DNA of 64,000 bases, taken from Halochromatium salexigens (lineage in GTDB: Bacteria; Pseudomonadota; Gammaproteobacteria; Chromatiales; Chromatiaceae). Of this stretch, positions 9,171 to 19,062 are shown piece after piece. The stretch is from contig NZ_NHSF01000063.1 of assembly GCF_016653295.1 (NCBI RefSeq), positions 54,106 to 118,105 of the forward strand. Reading direction: 5' to 3'. A model generated the notes under the pieces. The model made no database searches and was not told the DNA's origin. It saw only the letters and a program-made list of their open reading frames with translations. A program made the translations under genes and the position numbers. Positions within the stretch are counted from its first letter, which is position 1. Every line of letters begins with the position of its first letter.

Positions 9171-9288
9171 GGCCGATCCTCCGCAAAAAAAACCGGCCAT
9201 TATGAACCCAGCGCCCGCCAGCGCAAGCGCTTTTGCCGCTGAACCGCGCCGATGCTTCGCAGGCGCTGGTACCAGCGCCCGGGCGCGC

Positions 9289-10335
9289 CTAGAACAAGCC
9301 GGCACAGCGGGTGCCGCAACGCGCGCAGGTGCCGGCCTCGGTCAGCCCCCAATGCCCGAGCCGATAGCCGTCGCGCTCGATCAGCCGATGGCCGCAGGCA
9401 TGGCACCAGGTGCTACCGCCCTCGGGGTCACGCACATTGCCGGTATAGGCGTAACGCACCCCCTGTTCGCGAGCGATGCGCCGGGCACGACTCAGAGTCG
9501 ACGGCGGTGTTGGCGGGATATCGCGCATCCGATAGTCCGGGTGGAAGGCGCTGAAATGCATCGGCACCTCGGGTCCGAGATGCTCGACCACCCAGCCGGC
9601 CATCCGCGCCAGTTCGGCATCGCTGTCGTTCTCGCCCGGGATCAGCAAGGTGGTCAGCTCCAGCCAGACCTCGGTCTCCTGGTGCAGATAGTCGAGCGTC
9701 TCCAGCACCGGCCCGAGCCGCGCGCTGCACAGACGCTTGTAGAAGGCGTCGGTAAAGCCCTTCAAATCGATATTGGCGGCGTCCATGTCGGCGAAGAAGG
9801 TCTCGCGCGCCGCCGGGCTGATGTAACCGGCGGTCACGGCGACATTGCGGATGCCCTGCGCGCGACAGGCGCGCGCGGTGTCACAGGCATACTCGAGGAA
9901 CACCACCGGGTCGTTGTAGGTGTAGGCGACGCTGCGACAGTCATGCCGCAGGGCGGTGGCGGCGATTTGCTCTGGCGTCGCTTGCGCCGCGAGCCGATCC
10001 ATAGCGCGCGATTTGCTCGTATCCCAGTTCTGACAGAAGCGGCAGGTCAGGTTGCAGCCAGCGGTGCCAAACGAAAGCACCGAACTGCCCGGCAAGAAGT
10101 GGTTAAGTGGCTTCTTCTCGATCGGGTCAATGGCGAAGCCGCTTGAACGCCCATAACTGTAGAGCCAGATCGCCTCCTGCTCGCGCCCGCGCACGAAGCA
10201 GAGACCGCGCTGCCCCTCATGCAGGGCGCAGGCACGCGGGCAGATATCGCATTGGATGCGTCCATCCTCGAGTGGATGATAAAAGCGGGTTGGATGGGGC
10301 CGTTCATGGGTTAACGGCCGAGTCGATGTGATCAT
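9289..10335 (-). CDS. amrS: AmmeMemoRadiSam system radical SAM enzyme
   Basis: A 348-residue radical SAM protein. The cluster-binding CxxxCxxC is C94-C98-C101. Extra cysteine sets occur at the N-terminus (C29, C32, C36, C46) and as a zinc-ribbon-like CxxC pair repeated at the C-terminus. This layout fits the AmrS family, whose product is not known to me. It is divergent from the memo-like amrB and amrA genes, completing the three-part AmmeMemoRadiSam set. ATG 10335 follows a strong AAGGAGG on this strand. A perfect palindrome lies directly upstream. Confidence 0.93.
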   Translation of the reverse strand: MITSTRPLTHERPHPTRFYHPLEDGRIQCDICPRACALHEGQRGLCFVRGREQEAIWLYSYGRSSGFAIDPIEKKPLNHFLPGSSVLSFGTAGCNLTCRFCQNWDTSKSRAMDRLAAQATPEQIAATALRHDCRSVAYTYNDPVVFLEYACDTARACRAQGIRNVAVTAGYISPAARETFFADMDAANIDLKGFTDAFYKRLCSARLGPVLETLDYLHQETEVWLELTTLLIPGENDSDAELARMAGWVVEHLGPEVPMHFSAFHPDYRMRDIPPTPPSTLSRARRIAREQGVRYAYTGNVRDPEGGSTWCHACGHRLIERDGYRLGHWGLTEAGTCARCGTRCAGLF

Positions 10336-10348
10336 AGTGCGTCCTCCT

Positions 10349-10366
10349 TGTCTACAATTGTAGACA
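10349..10366. promoter_or_regulatory. Perfect 18-bp palindrome, probable operator
   Basis: The sequence TGTCTACAATTGTAGACA is identical to its reverse complement. It lies in the 95-base gap between amrS and amrB, just outside the amrS ribosome site. The core TACAATTGTA fits the TACAnnTGTA pattern of BlaI/CopY-type repressors, and GntR-type sites can look similar. The regulator is not encoded nearby, so its identity is open. Confidence 0.6.
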
Positions 10367-10430
10367 CCAGAGTCGGCTGTCACCTGTCACAGGCAGACCG
10401 CCAGCCAACCGCATCAGGAGGTTCCAGAAC

Positions 10431-11240
10431 ATGCAACCGTCCAAGATCCAATCGCCAGCCGTGGCTGGCCTCTTCTACGACCAAGACCCCGCCCAACTCA
10501 GCCGAGCCGTGCAAGGGTTTATCGCCACCGGCCAGAGGCAAGGCGGTGCGGCCACCGCAAACCGCCCCAAGGCGATCATTGCGCCCCATGCCGGCTACCC
10601 TTTCTCCGGTCCCATCGCCGGGAGCGCCTATGCCGCCATCGCCGAGCGCGCCGCGCACATCGAGCAGGTGGTACTCCTGGGACCACCGCATCGCCTGCCG
10701 GTACGCGGGCTGGCGACGAGCAGCGCCGTTGCCTTCGAAACGCCGCTCGGACAAGTCCCGGTCGATCAGAGCGCAATCGATCGGCTCATCGCTGCACATC
10801 CGTACATCCAGCGCATGGATGCCGCCTTTGCGGGCGAACATTGCATCGAGGTGCAACTGCCCTTCCTGCAGCTGTTGCTGGATCGTTTCCATTTAGTCCC
10901 GCTGTTGGTCGGTGCGGTCGGCGCCGCGCAGGTTGCCGAAGTATTGGCGCCGTTCTGGGAGGCCGAGGATAGCCTCATCGTCATCAGCTCGGACCTGAGC
11001 CATTACCTCGACTACGCCAGCGCCCAAGACTTGGACAAGCGCACCTCGGAGGCGATCCGCACCTTGCATCCCGAACGGATTGCACCCGAGCAGGCCTGCG
11101 GGCGCACCGCGATTGCTGGTCTGCTGACGCTCGCTAGCGCACAGCAAGCCGAGGGTCGGATACTGGATCTACGCAATTCGGGTGATACCGCCGGACCACG
11201 CGACCGCGTGGTAGGCTATGGTGCCTATGCCTTCAGCTGA
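10431..11240 (+). CDS. amrB: AmmeMemoRadiSam system protein B, MEMO1 family
   Basis: A 269-residue MEMO-like protein, structurally related to extradiol dioxygenases. Candidate metal ligands are visible: APHAGY with H53, LLGPPHRLP, and SSDLSHYLDY. The EHCIEVQLPFL stretch is the family's EHSIE-type segment with Cys in place of Ser. Human MEMO1 binds copper and affects redox state; the bacterial role is not settled. GGAGG lies 15 bases upstream of ATG 10431. It is divergent from amrS and overlaps amrA. Confidence 0.94.
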   Translation: MQPSKIQSPAVAGLFYDQDPAQLSRAVQGFIATGQRQGGAATANRPKAIIAPHAGYPFSGPIAGSAYAAIAERAAHIEQVVLLGPPHRLPVRGLATSSAVAFETPLGQVPVDQSAIDRLIAAHPYIQRMDAAFAGEHCIEVQLPFLQLLLDRFHLVPLLVGAVGAAQVAEVLAPFWEAEDSLIVISSDLSHYLDYASAQDLDKRTSEAIRTLHPERIAPEQACGRTAIAGLLTLASAQQAEGRILDLRNSGDTAGPRDRVVGYGAYAFS

Positions 11241-11808
11241 TTCAAGACCAGACTCACCCGCGAGCCAACGCACGCGCCTGCTCGCGATCGCGCGCGATTC
11301 GATCGCGCATGGACTCGAGCAGGGCGAGCCACTGGCGCTCGATCCCGAGCAGGAGGCGCCCGCCTTGCGCGCGCCGCGCGCGAGCTTCGTCACCCTCGAG
11401 CAAGACGGCCAACTACGCGGCTGCATCGGCCATCTCGAAGCGCTCACCGCCCTTGCCTGCGATGTCGCCGAGAACGCCTACGCGGCCGCCTTTCGCGATC
11501 CACGCTTCCCGCCACTGAGCGCCGAGGAATGGGACCGTACACGCATCAGCGTCTCGGTGTTGACGCCGCCACAACCGCTCACCTTCGCCAGCGAAGCCGA
11601 GCTGCTCGACCTGATCCAACCCGGCATCGATGGCCTCATCCTCAGTGAAGGCTCGCACCGTGGGACGTTTCTGCCCTCGGTCTGGTCGCAACTGCCAAGC
11701 CCCGAGGCGTTCCTGCGCCATCTCAAGCAGAAAGCCGGGCTCGCGCCGGCGTATTGGTCCGATCGCATCCAGGTCGCGCGCTACCACACCGACTCCTTCA
11801 GCGAGTGA
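11218..11808 (+). CDS. amrA: AmmeMemoRadiSam system protein A, AMMECR1 family
   Basis: A 196-residue AMMECR1-domain protein. The hallmark LRGCIGHLEA occurs about residue 66, followed by the FRDPRFPPLSAEEWDRTRISVSVL block and LPSVWSQLPSPEAFL. The start overlaps the end of amrB by 23 bases; a second ATG at 11227 is also possible, so translation is coupled in either case. The domain is conserved from bacteria to humans, and its activity was unknown when I last had information. It completes the amrS/amrB/amrA set. Confidence 0.93.
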   Translation: MVPMPSADSRPDSPASQRTRLLAIARDSIAHGLEQGEPLALDPEQEAPALRAPRASFVTLEQDGQLRGCIGHLEALTALACDVAENAYAAAFRDPRFPPLSAEEWDRTRISVSVLTPPQPLTFASEAELLDLIQPGIDGLILSEGSHRGTFLPSVWSQLPSPEAFLRHLKQKAGLAPAYWSDRIQVARYHTDSFSE

Positions 11809-11835
11809 CACCCACCCCTCTGTCGTGAAGCCGTC

Positions 11836-13128
11836 GTGAACGAGATCCCACTGTCCGCGCTGTTCGCCGCGCTCGGCGTGCTGCTGTTGCTGTCCGGCTT
11901 CTTCTCCGGCTCCGAAACGGCACTGATGACGCTCAACCGCTACCGCCTCAGCCATCAGGCCGATCAGGGCAAACGCGGCGCCGTCCTCGCGCGCCGTCTG
12001 CTCGACCGCCCCGATCGGCTGATCGGGCTGATCCTGCTCGGCAACAATTTCGTCAACATCCTCGCCTCCTCGCTCGCCACCGTGATCGCGCTGCGCATCG
12101 GCGGCGAGGGCGCGATCGCGATCGCCGCCGGGCTGCTGACCCTGATCATCCTGGTCTTCTCCGAAGTCACGCCCAAGACCCTTGCCGCCTTGCATCCTGA
12201 GCGCCTCGCCTATCCGGCCGCCTTCGTCTACATGCCGCTGCTCAAGCTGCTGTATCCCGTGGTCGCGGCGGTCAACCTGATCACCAACGGGCTGCTCAGG
12301 CTGATGGGCATTCGAGCGCAGGGCGGACAGGACCATGCCCTCAGCCGCGAGGAACTGCGCACCGTGGTCAACGAGGCCGGCGCCATGATCCCGCAGCAGA
12401 GCCGCGACATGCTGATCGCGATCCTGGATCTGGAGAACGCCACGGTCGAGGAGATCATGATCCCACGCAACGAGGTCGAGGGCATCGACCTGCAAGACCC
12501 GAGCGACGAGATCATCGCCGATATCCGCCGTGCCAATTACACCCTGCTGCCGCTGTTCGACGGTAACTTCGACAACGTCGTCGGCCTGATCCACTCGCGC
12601 ACCGCGATGCACGCGCTGCTCGAGCACGGCATCGATCACGGCCGGCTCGATAAGGACTATCTGCGCTCGATCGCGCGCGAGCCCTACTTCGTGCCCGAGG
12701 GCACGCATCTCTATCAGCAGTTGATCAATTTCCAGCGCGCTCGCCAGCGCGTCGGGCTGGTGGTGGATGAGTATGGTGATTTCCAGGGCCTGATCACCCT
12801 CGCCGATCTGCTCGAAGAGATCGTCGGCGAGTTCACCACCGACCCCGCCGATGCCTACCCCGACATCCACCGCAGCGACGACGGCAGCTTGCTGATCGAC
12901 TGCACCATCACCATCCGCGAGCTGAACCGCGCCATGCGCTGGTCGCTGCCGACCCAGGGGCCGAAGACCCTCAATGGCATGATCATCGATTATCTCGAGA
13001 CCATCCCGGAGCCTGGCACCAGCCTCAAGCTGCGCGGCTATCCGCTCGAGATCATCCAGGCCGACGAGACGGCGGTGAAGACGGTGCGTTATCGCACGCT
13101 GCCGCGCAGCGCCGAGGCCAGGCAGTAG
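11836..13128 (+). CDS. HlyC/CorC (CNNM) family transporter
   Basis: A 430-residue inner-membrane protein of the CorB/YfjD class. Residues 1-190 form the DUF21 (CNNM) membrane domain, starting with the GFFSGSETALM motif that lines the ion path. Residues 205-340 are a CBS pair, with VEEIMIPRNEVEGID and VVDEYGDFQGLITLADLLEEIVGE. The end is the CorC/HlyC transporter-associated domain. Family members are linked to magnesium and cobalt efflux. The start is GTG 11836, 27 bases after amrA, so it may share the amr transcript. Ion specificity is not shown by sequence. Confidence 0.93.
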   Translation: MNEIPLSALFAALGVLLLLSGFFSGSETALMTLNRYRLSHQADQGKRGAVLARRLLDRPDRLIGLILLGNNFVNILASSLATVIALRIGGEGAIAIAAGLLTLIILVFSEVTPKTLAALHPERLAYPAAFVYMPLLKLLYPVVAAVNLITNGLLRLMGIRAQGGQDHALSREELRTVVNEAGAMIPQQSRDMLIAILDLENATVEEIMIPRNEVEGIDLQDPSDEIIADIRRANYTLLPLFDGNFDNVVGLIHSRTAMHALLEHGIDHGRLDKDYLRSIAREPYFVPEGTHLYQQLINFQRARQRVGLVVDEYGDFQGLITLADLLEEIVGEFTTDPADAYPDIHRSDDGSLLIDCTITIRELNRAMRWSLPTQGPKTLNGMIIDYLETIPEPGTSLKLRGYPLEIIQADETAVKTVRYRTLPRSAEARQ

Positions 13129-13142
13129 GATGTCGCCGGTGC

Positions 13143-15269
13143 TTATCGCTGGTTGATCCACTCCGGCACCTGCTCGCGCCAGCGCGCCAGCCAGTCCGTC
13201 ACCTGTTCGGCGGGCATCGGGCGGGCGATGCCGTATCCTTGGGCGTAGCGGCAGCCGAGCTGGATCAGCGCCTGGCCATGGGCTGGCGTCTCCAGCCCTT
13301 CGGCGACGACTTTCAGGCCAAAACTCTGGCCCAGATCGAGAATGGCCTTGACGATGGCCTGGCACTTGCCATCGCTGAGCATGCCGAGCACGAAACTGCG
13401 GTCGATCTTTAAGATCGTCGGACTCAACGCATGCAGCGTCTGCAGTGACGAATGGCCGGTGCCAAAATCATCGAGCGAGATGGTCACGCCGATGTCCCTG
13501 AGACGCTTGAAGATTTGGATCGAGCTGTTCAGATCCAGCATCGGCCCACTCTCGAGCACTTCCAGCTCGAAGTGCGCAGGATCGATCGCGAATTGCGCGG
13601 CGTCCAGTGATGGGTAGCTGGCGAGACAGGCGACCAGCTTGTCGACGAACGCCGGATGCTGGAGTTGATTTGCTGCGACATTGACACTCACGCTGGTGGT
13701 CAAGCCGGTCTCTTGCCATGCCAGCAGTTGCGCCAGCGCCGCCTCGATCACCCAGTCGCCCAATTCCACCATCAGCGGATGGCCTTCGAGGTAGGGGATG
13801 AACGCATCCGGGCCGAGCAGACCCTGTTCCGGATGTTGCCAGCGAATCAACGCCTCGAGCCCGATCAACGTGCCCTCGAGCAGGTCAACCTTGGGCTGGT
13901 AATAGAGCCTAAACTGCGTCTCGCGCAGGGCTTGGCGAATCGCATCCAGCCGGTCTTGCAGGGAGCGGTCGGACTGGTATTGCGACAGATAAAACTGCAC
14001 ATGCCGATCCTTGCCGCCAAGCTTGGCCTGATACATGGCCTGATCGGCCATGCGCAGCAAGGGCCCGATCTGGCGAAACAGATTCCCGCTATTGTGGACC
14101 GCGCCAATGCAGGCACTCACGGTGAAGGTCTCATTGCCGAGGCGGATGGGCTCTTTGATCCGTTGTTTCAGCGCTTGCACCTGCTCGGTCACGCACTCCT
14201 CGCCCCTACAGTCATGCATGGCGACGACAAACTGGTCGCCACTGAGGCGGGCGACCTCGCCGGCATCTCCGGCAAAGGCCCGCAGGCGCTGGCCAATAAT
14301 GCGCAGCGTCTCATCCCCCGCCTGCTCGCCGATACTGTGATTGATCCAGCTCAGCCCATCCAGATCGATTTGATAGACACCGGTTTCATACGCCCCGCCG
14401 GGCATCTGCTGCAGTCGCTGTTCGACGCATTGGTCGAACGCATAGCGGTTGGCCAACCCAGTCAGCGGGTCGCTGAACGCGAGCCTTTCCAGTTGCTGCT
14501 CATGGCGCTTGTTCTCGGTGATGTCCTGCACCGTGCCCAGCGCCAGCGTCGGCGCGTCATCCACCCAGTCTCCGAATTCGGCGATCGAACGGAGCCAGGT
14601 TTGGCCCTGACTCGTGGCGGTTCGGAACTCGACGTCATACACCGCGCCAGCGAGCCCTGCCTGCCAGGCCGCCTCAACCCTGTCGCGATCATCCGGGTAG
14701 ATCGCCTCGAGCACGGACTCAACGTGGAGCAGCGTGCCAGTCTTGCGACCAAACAAGCGGTAGGTTTCAGGAGAGCACTCGACATGCTGCGTTCTCAGAT
14801 CCTGCTTCCAACTCCCGATGCGGCCAACCCGCTGGGCACGCAGCAGATCCTGCCTGAGCCAGTCATTGCGCTCTTTGAGGATGTCGCGGGCCGCTTTGTT
14901 CTCGATCTGCGTGCGCACCCGGGCGCGCACGATCGATGGCTGGATCGGCTTGGCAATGTAATCAGCCGCACCGAGCTCCAGCCCCTTCTCCTCGTCCTCA
15001 GTGGCCGTGCGGGCGGTGACGAAGATCACTGGAATCTCCGCAGTGGAGGGGTCATCGCGCAGGGCTTCAAGCACCTGATAGCCACTCAGGTCGGGCATTT
15101 GAATGTCGAGCAGGATCAAATCGGGGCGCGGTTCGATCGCCGCCGCTTGGAGCGCTTGCCAGCCCGATTTGGCCACCCGAATGCGATACTCCGGTTCGAG
15201 CGTCTCGGCGAGAACGGCAAGGTTCGCGGGTTCATCGTCGACGATGAGCAGGGTGGCTGAAGTCGTCAC
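13143..15269 (-). CDS. Response regulator with PAS, degenerate GGDEF and EAL domains
   Basis: A 708-residue signalling protein. Residues 1-125 are a receiver with phospho-acceptor D55. A PAS-like sensor follows to about 270, then a GGDEF domain whose catalytic motif reads SGDQF, then an EAL domain with the EALIRW start, SVNVAANQL, a DDFGTGHSS loop and VVAEGLE. The cyclase motif is broken, so c-di-GMP synthesis is unlikely; the phosphodiesterase residues look intact. It likely degrades c-di-GMP when phosphorylated. It overlaps the upstream kinase gene by four bases, making the kinase its probable partner. Confidence 0.94.
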   Translation of the reverse strand: MTTSATLLIVDDEPANLAVLAETLEPEYRIRVAKSGWQALQAAAIEPRPDLILLDIQMPDLSGYQVLEALRDDPSTAEIPVIFVTARTATEDEEKGLELGAADYIAKPIQPSIVRARVRTQIENKAARDILKERNDWLRQDLLRAQRVGRIGSWKQDLRTQHVECSPETYRLFGRKTGTLLHVESVLEAIYPDDRDRVEAAWQAGLAGAVYDVEFRTATSQGQTWLRSIAEFGDWVDDAPTLALGTVQDITENKRHEQQLERLAFSDPLTGLANRYAFDQCVEQRLQQMPGGAYETGVYQIDLDGLSWINHSIGEQAGDETLRIIGQRLRAFAGDAGEVARLSGDQFVVAMHDCRGEECVTEQVQALKQRIKEPIRLGNETFTVSACIGAVHNSGNLFRQIGPLLRMADQAMYQAKLGGKDRHVQFYLSQYQSDRSLQDRLDAIRQALRETQFRLYYQPKVDLLEGTLIGLEALIRWQHPEQGLLGPDAFIPYLEGHPLMVELGDWVIEAALAQLLAWQETGLTTSVSVNVAANQLQHPAFVDKLVACLASYPSLDAAQFAIDPAHFELEVLESGPMLDLNSSIQIFKRLRDIGVTISLDDFGTGHSSLQTLHALSPTILKIDRSFVLGMLSDGKCQAIVKAILDLGQSFGLKVVAEGLETPAHGQALIQLGCRYAQGYGIARPMPAEQVTDWLARWREQVPEWINQR

Positions 15270-18058
15270 TCGCGTTCCTGAATGAGTTTTAACGCTTGTT
15301 CATACTCGAAATTATCCACATCCCGTGCCAACTCGGTCAATACGACGCTTCCGAGCGCCTCCTCGAGCAGCACGTAATGCGCTGCCAGGGTATGCCGGGC
15401 CCGGCTGTCGGCGTTCTCGAGCAGGCGCCGCAGGGCCTCGATCGTCGCCCGCTGTTCGGGTGTCTGCGCTGTAGAGCCGGCGTGCGGTGGGTGTGCCGGT
15501 GCTGGCTCCGCCAAGTGCGCCTCCAACGCCTGGAGCAAGCGCGGCAAGCGTTCGATCAACGCCGCCAACGGGGGCCGCGCGGCCGCGCCATCGTGGTGCT
15601 TGAGCGCCACATCGAGTTCGCTGGCGAGGGCCTGAATCGGGGTCGCCCCAATCGTGCCCGCTGTACCCTTGAGCGTGTGCGCAATGTGTTCGGCGGCATC
15701 GAACTGACCCTGCTGAACCAGAGCGCTAAGGCGCTGTGCGTCATCGCCATGGGACGTGACGAACAGCCTGAGGACGCGCCGGTAGAGTGCCCGATCGTTT
15801 TGTACCGATGCCAGACCCGCGGTGATGTCGAGATCGGCAATGGCCTCCAAACGCGCAAGCCAGGTCGGCGCGGGATCGGGCGCGGGGTTGAGCCTGGGGG
15901 GCGAGCGCGACGCCGACGCGGACGGTGGCGGGGACGGGTTCTGGTAGGGTTGCGCCACGGCATGCTCAGCGGCGACCGCCGGCAACCACTGGAGCAAGGT
16001 CGAATATAGCTGCGCGATATCGACTGGCTTGGAGATGAAGTCATCCATGCCCGCTTCGATACAGGCCTGGCGTCCCTGGTCCAAGACGTTGGCAGTCATC
16101 GCCAGAATCGGCACGCGCGCCCGATTCGGCAGAGCATGTATCGCGCGCGTGGCGTCATGACCGTCCATTTCAGGCATCTGCACATCCATCAGGATCAGAT
16201 CATAGTGCCTGTCCCGCGCCATGGCCACGGCTTCGCGGCCATTCACCGCCATATCCACCCGCAAGCCCACATTCTTCAGGAGTTCCCGCGCCACTTCGCG
16301 ATTGAACGCATTATCCTCGGCCAGCAGCAGGTGCGCGCCACCCGGGCGGGCACGCAACCGCGCCTCGGGCGCCTCGCCAGTCGCCACCTCAGCGGCCGGT
16401 GCTCCGCCGCTGCCATGTTGCAGACAGGCGGTAAACCAGAAGGTGCTGCCCTTCCCCGGCGTACTGTCGACGCCGACATCACCGCCCATCAGCATCGCCA
16501 GACGCCGGGTCAGCGCGAGACCAAGGCCGCTGCCACCATACTGACGCGAGGTCGACTGATCCGCCTGTTCAAAGGGCTGAAACAATCGCGTGCAGGCCTC
16601 GGGGTCGATGCCAATGCCGGTATCCTGGACCTCGAAGCAGACTTGAAGCGTCGCGCCGTTCTCCTCGAGCAAACGCGCCCGGACGCGGATGCGGCCCGCC
16701 TTGGTGAACTTGACGGCATTGCTGACGTAATTGAGCAGTGCCTGGCGCAGTCGGGTCGGATCACCGCGCAGCCTGCGCGGCACCTCACCTAGCTCCACAT
16801 CGATGGCAAGCCCCTTGGCATCGGCCGAGGCGCCGATGAACGAGGTGATCGTCTCGACAAGGTTGGGCAGATGAAAGTCAACCGCTTCGAGCTGCACCTT
16901 GCCAGCCTCGATCTTCGACAAGTCCAAGATGTCGCTGATAATCGACACGAGGTGCCGGCTGGCGCTCTCCATCTTGTCCAAGCGCTTGGCCTGTGGTGGT
17001 GTCACACCGTCCTTGCGCATCAGATGCGTCAAGCCGACGATAGCATTCAGCGGTGTGCGGATCTCATGGCTCATGTTGGCCAGGAATTCCGACTTTGCTT
17101 GGCTGGCCTGCTCCACCTGTTTAATTTGGCTGAGGTCGGTGTCGATACAGAACAGCTCTGGCTTCGCCCCCGGTGTCTGTACCACAGAGTGGGATGAATA
17201 GATTGAAATCGGGGACCCATCCTTACGCATCAGCGTCAATTCGCCAGCGCGAATCGGCTTGCCGGTCTCAACCATCTGGTGCAGTCCGGCCCAAACACTA
17301 GCGCGCATGGCGGGTGGGATGATCAACTCCAGTAGATTGCGGCCACACGCCTCTTCGGCAGTGTAGCCGTAGAAGGTTTCCGAAGCCTGGTTCCAGTAAG
17401 TTACCGTACCATCCATGAGATAGCCCTGCACCGCCACCGTTGACACGTTCTCCAGAATCCCCTGGAAGCGCGCTTCACTCTCGGCCAGGGCTCGGACAGC
17501 GTCCCAGCGCGTGAGGGCGCCGGCAACGATATCGGCGATGAGCTGCAGCATCTCCACCTGCTCGGCCGGCCAGCGGCGTTTGTGGCGCACCGCGTCAAAA
17601 CCGAGGAAGCCGATCAGTCGCTGTCCCTGATCCCGCAGCGGCAGGCAGATCAGGGACTGGATGGACTGGGCCTGAAAGGTTGCCTGCGCAGCCGCCGCCT
17701 CGGGCGGCAGCGCGGCCACATCCGCGATCTGCAACGGCTGTTTTTCCTCCATCCGGGCGATCCACCAAGGCATGTCCGCCGTTGCGAGGTGCTGCAGGTG
17801 ATGCCGCTGCGCACTGATGCCGGGGGCGCACCATTCGTGCGTGTTGCTGGCGGTCTTAAGATCGCTAGAGAAGCGAAACAGGTAAGCCCGATCGGCCTCG
17901 AACAGCGCTCCAAGTGCGGCCAGGGCCTGGTCCAGTCCATGCTCAAGGGACGCCTCATCGGCCGCTGTGACAAAGCCTGCGGAAATCTCGGCCAGCAGGG
18001 CCCGAAAGCGCTGCTCGAAACGCCGATCATGCTCGCCGCGCCGCACCTCTTCGCTCAT
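15266..18058 (-). CDS. Hybrid sensor histidine kinase with receiver and Hpt domains
   Basis: A 930-residue phosphorelay kinase with no membrane segment, so probably cytoplasmic. Domains in order: GAF (15-185), PAS (195-310), HisKA with H331 in [11 protein letters not shown], HATPase with the N box near 443 and G boxes at 480-512, receiver with D625, a proline/serine linker (700-730), and an Hpt domain with H794 in AHTLKG. Phosphate should pass H331-D625-H794 and then to the receiver of the adjacent EAL protein, whose start overlaps this stop. The signal is unknown; the GAF domain points to a soluble ligand. Confidence 0.95.
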   Translation of the reverse strand: MSEEVRRGEHDRRFEQRFRALLAEISAGFVTAADEASLEHGLDQALAALGALFEADRAYLFRFSSDLKTASNTHEWCAPGISAQRHHLQHLATADMPWWIARMEEKQPLQIADVAALPPEAAAAQATFQAQSIQSLICLPLRDQGQRLIGFLGFDAVRHKRRWPAEQVEMLQLIADIVAGALTRWDAVRALAESEARFQGILENVSTVAVQGYLMDGTVTYWNQASETFYGYTAEEACGRNLLELIIPPAMRASVWAGLHQMVETGKPIRAGELTLMRKDGSPISIYSSHSVVQTPGAKPELFCIDTDLSQIKQVEQASQAKSEFLANMSHEIRTPLNAIVGLTHLMRKDGVTPPQAKRLDKMESASRHLVSIISDILDLSKIEAGKVQLEAVDFHLPNLVETITSFIGASADAKGLAIDVELGEVPRRLRGDPTRLRQALLNYVSNAVKFTKAGRIRVRARLLEENGATLQVCFEVQDTGIGIDPEACTRLFQPFEQADQSTSRQYGGSGLGLALTRRLAMLMGGDVGVDSTPGKGSTFWFTACLQHGSGGAPAAEVATGEAPEARLRARPGGAHLLLAEDNAFNREVARELLKNVGLRVDMAVNGREAVAMARDRHYDLILMDVQMPEMDGHDATRAIHALPNRARVPILAMTANVLDQGRQACIEAGMDDFISKPVDIAQLYSTLLQWLPAVAAEHAVAQPYQNPSPPPSASASRSPPRLNPAPDPAPTWLARLEAIADLDITAGLASVQNDRALYRRVLRLFVTSHGDDAQRLSALVQQGQFDAAEHIAHTLKGTAGTIGATPIQALASELDVALKHHDGAAARPPLAALIERLPRLLQALEAHLAEPAPAHPPHAGSTAQTPEQRATIEALRRLLENADSRARHTLAAHYVLLEEALGSVVLTELARDVDNFEYEQALKLIQERE

Positions 18059-18070
18059 CTCGAGCGCCTC

Positions 18071-18910
18071 TCAATGCAGCCGCATCGGCTGTCCTCCAAG
18101 TTCATCGATGATCTGCGTGACGGCCGCGATCTGCTCGGCATCGTCGGAGACCTCGACGAAGCGGCGCAGATCGCCGAGCGCCGCCGGGGCGTAGTCGAGA
18201 TCGCGGTAGAGCAAGCCGCGCTCGCACAGCTCATCGGGCAAGTCAGGCGCCAATGTCAGCGAGGCGGTCAGCGCCGCGAGTCGATTGACGCGCTCGCCCC
18301 GGTCGCGATAGATGCCGATCAGATTGCGCAACATGCGCACCAGGATCTCGCGTTTGGTCGCCGGGCGCAGCAGCGCGGGATGGCTTTGAATGCTCAGCGT
18401 GCCTTGGCCGTAGAGATCGGCCAGGCGCAAATCCAGCTCGGACTCCGGCAGCGCGACCCCGCCGGCGTAGACATCCAGCATCAACGCGGTATCGCCCCGA
18501 CCGATGCGGACCAGGAAATGGCCCGGAAAACCCACGCCATAGGCGGGCAGGCCGAGACGCGCGGCGATCTCGATATAGAGCACCGAGAGGGTGATCGGAA
18601 TCCCGAGCCGGCGGTCCAACACCTGATCCAGGAAGCTATTGCGCGGGTCGTAGAAATCGTCCTGATTGCCGGCGAAGCCGTGCTCCTCGAACAAGAAGTG
18701 GTTGAACGCCCGCACCTGGTCGAAGAGATCGGCCTGCGCTGGAACGCTATTGCCCGCCTCAGTCGCCAGCCGCTCAAGAGCCACCAAGGGCTCATCCGCC
18801 GCCAAGTCTGGTTGAAACAGTCCACTCACCGCCAGTGCACCGGCGGCCAGATCGATCTCGTCATCGGGTTGCCGCGCGAGCTGCGCGAATGCTTGCTGTG
18901 CGTTGATCAT
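18071..18910 (-). CDS. SirB1 family protein, transglutaminase-like with TPR
   Basis: A 279-residue protein of the SirB1 type. The N-terminal half is the transglutaminase-like fold: FLFEEHGFAGNQDDFYDPRNSFLDQVLDRRLGIPI-type sequence near residues 72-105, followed by a FPGHFLVR segment. The C-terminal half has TPR-like helices. The cysteine-protease triad is not convincing (no Cys in the expected place), so a non-catalytic role is likely. Function in the family is poorly known, although neighbours in other genomes are often prmC or ispE. It lies 12 bases upstream of the kinase gene on the same strand. Confidence 0.9.
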   Translation of the reverse strand: MINAQQAFAQLARQPDDEIDLAAGALAVSGLFQPDLAADEPLVALERLATEAGNSVPAQADLFDQVRAFNHFLFEEHGFAGNQDDFYDPRNSFLDQVLDRRLGIPITLSVLYIEIAARLGLPAYGVGFPGHFLVRIGRGDTALMLDVYAGGVALPESELDLRLADLYGQGTLSIQSHPALLRPATKREILVRMLRNLIGIYRDRGERVNRLAALTASLTLAPDLPDELCERGLLYRDLDYAPAALGDLRRFVEVSDDAEQIAAVTQIIDELGGQPMRLH

Positions 18911-19062
18911 CGCGTCTCCTCCTAGCGAAAGGCATCTTGCGACATCGGTCCGTTCGTCTCGATCTCAGGCTTGGAAGCAGCCTCATCGCGAGCCCGAAGC
19001 GATCCGACCAAGACTATAGAATGCGGCGTTAAGCCACCCAACGAAACCCCGGCGAGGTCTTG

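Noticed and set aside
11413..13365. Long open frame on the minus strand opposite the CorC gene
   Set aside because: It lies opposite real coding DNA, spans three other genes and has Asp/Gln/Arg-rich composition typical of a GC-rich shadow.
13656..15260. Long plus-strand frame across the EAL-GGDEF gene
   Set aside because: Antisense shadow of a well-supported gene.
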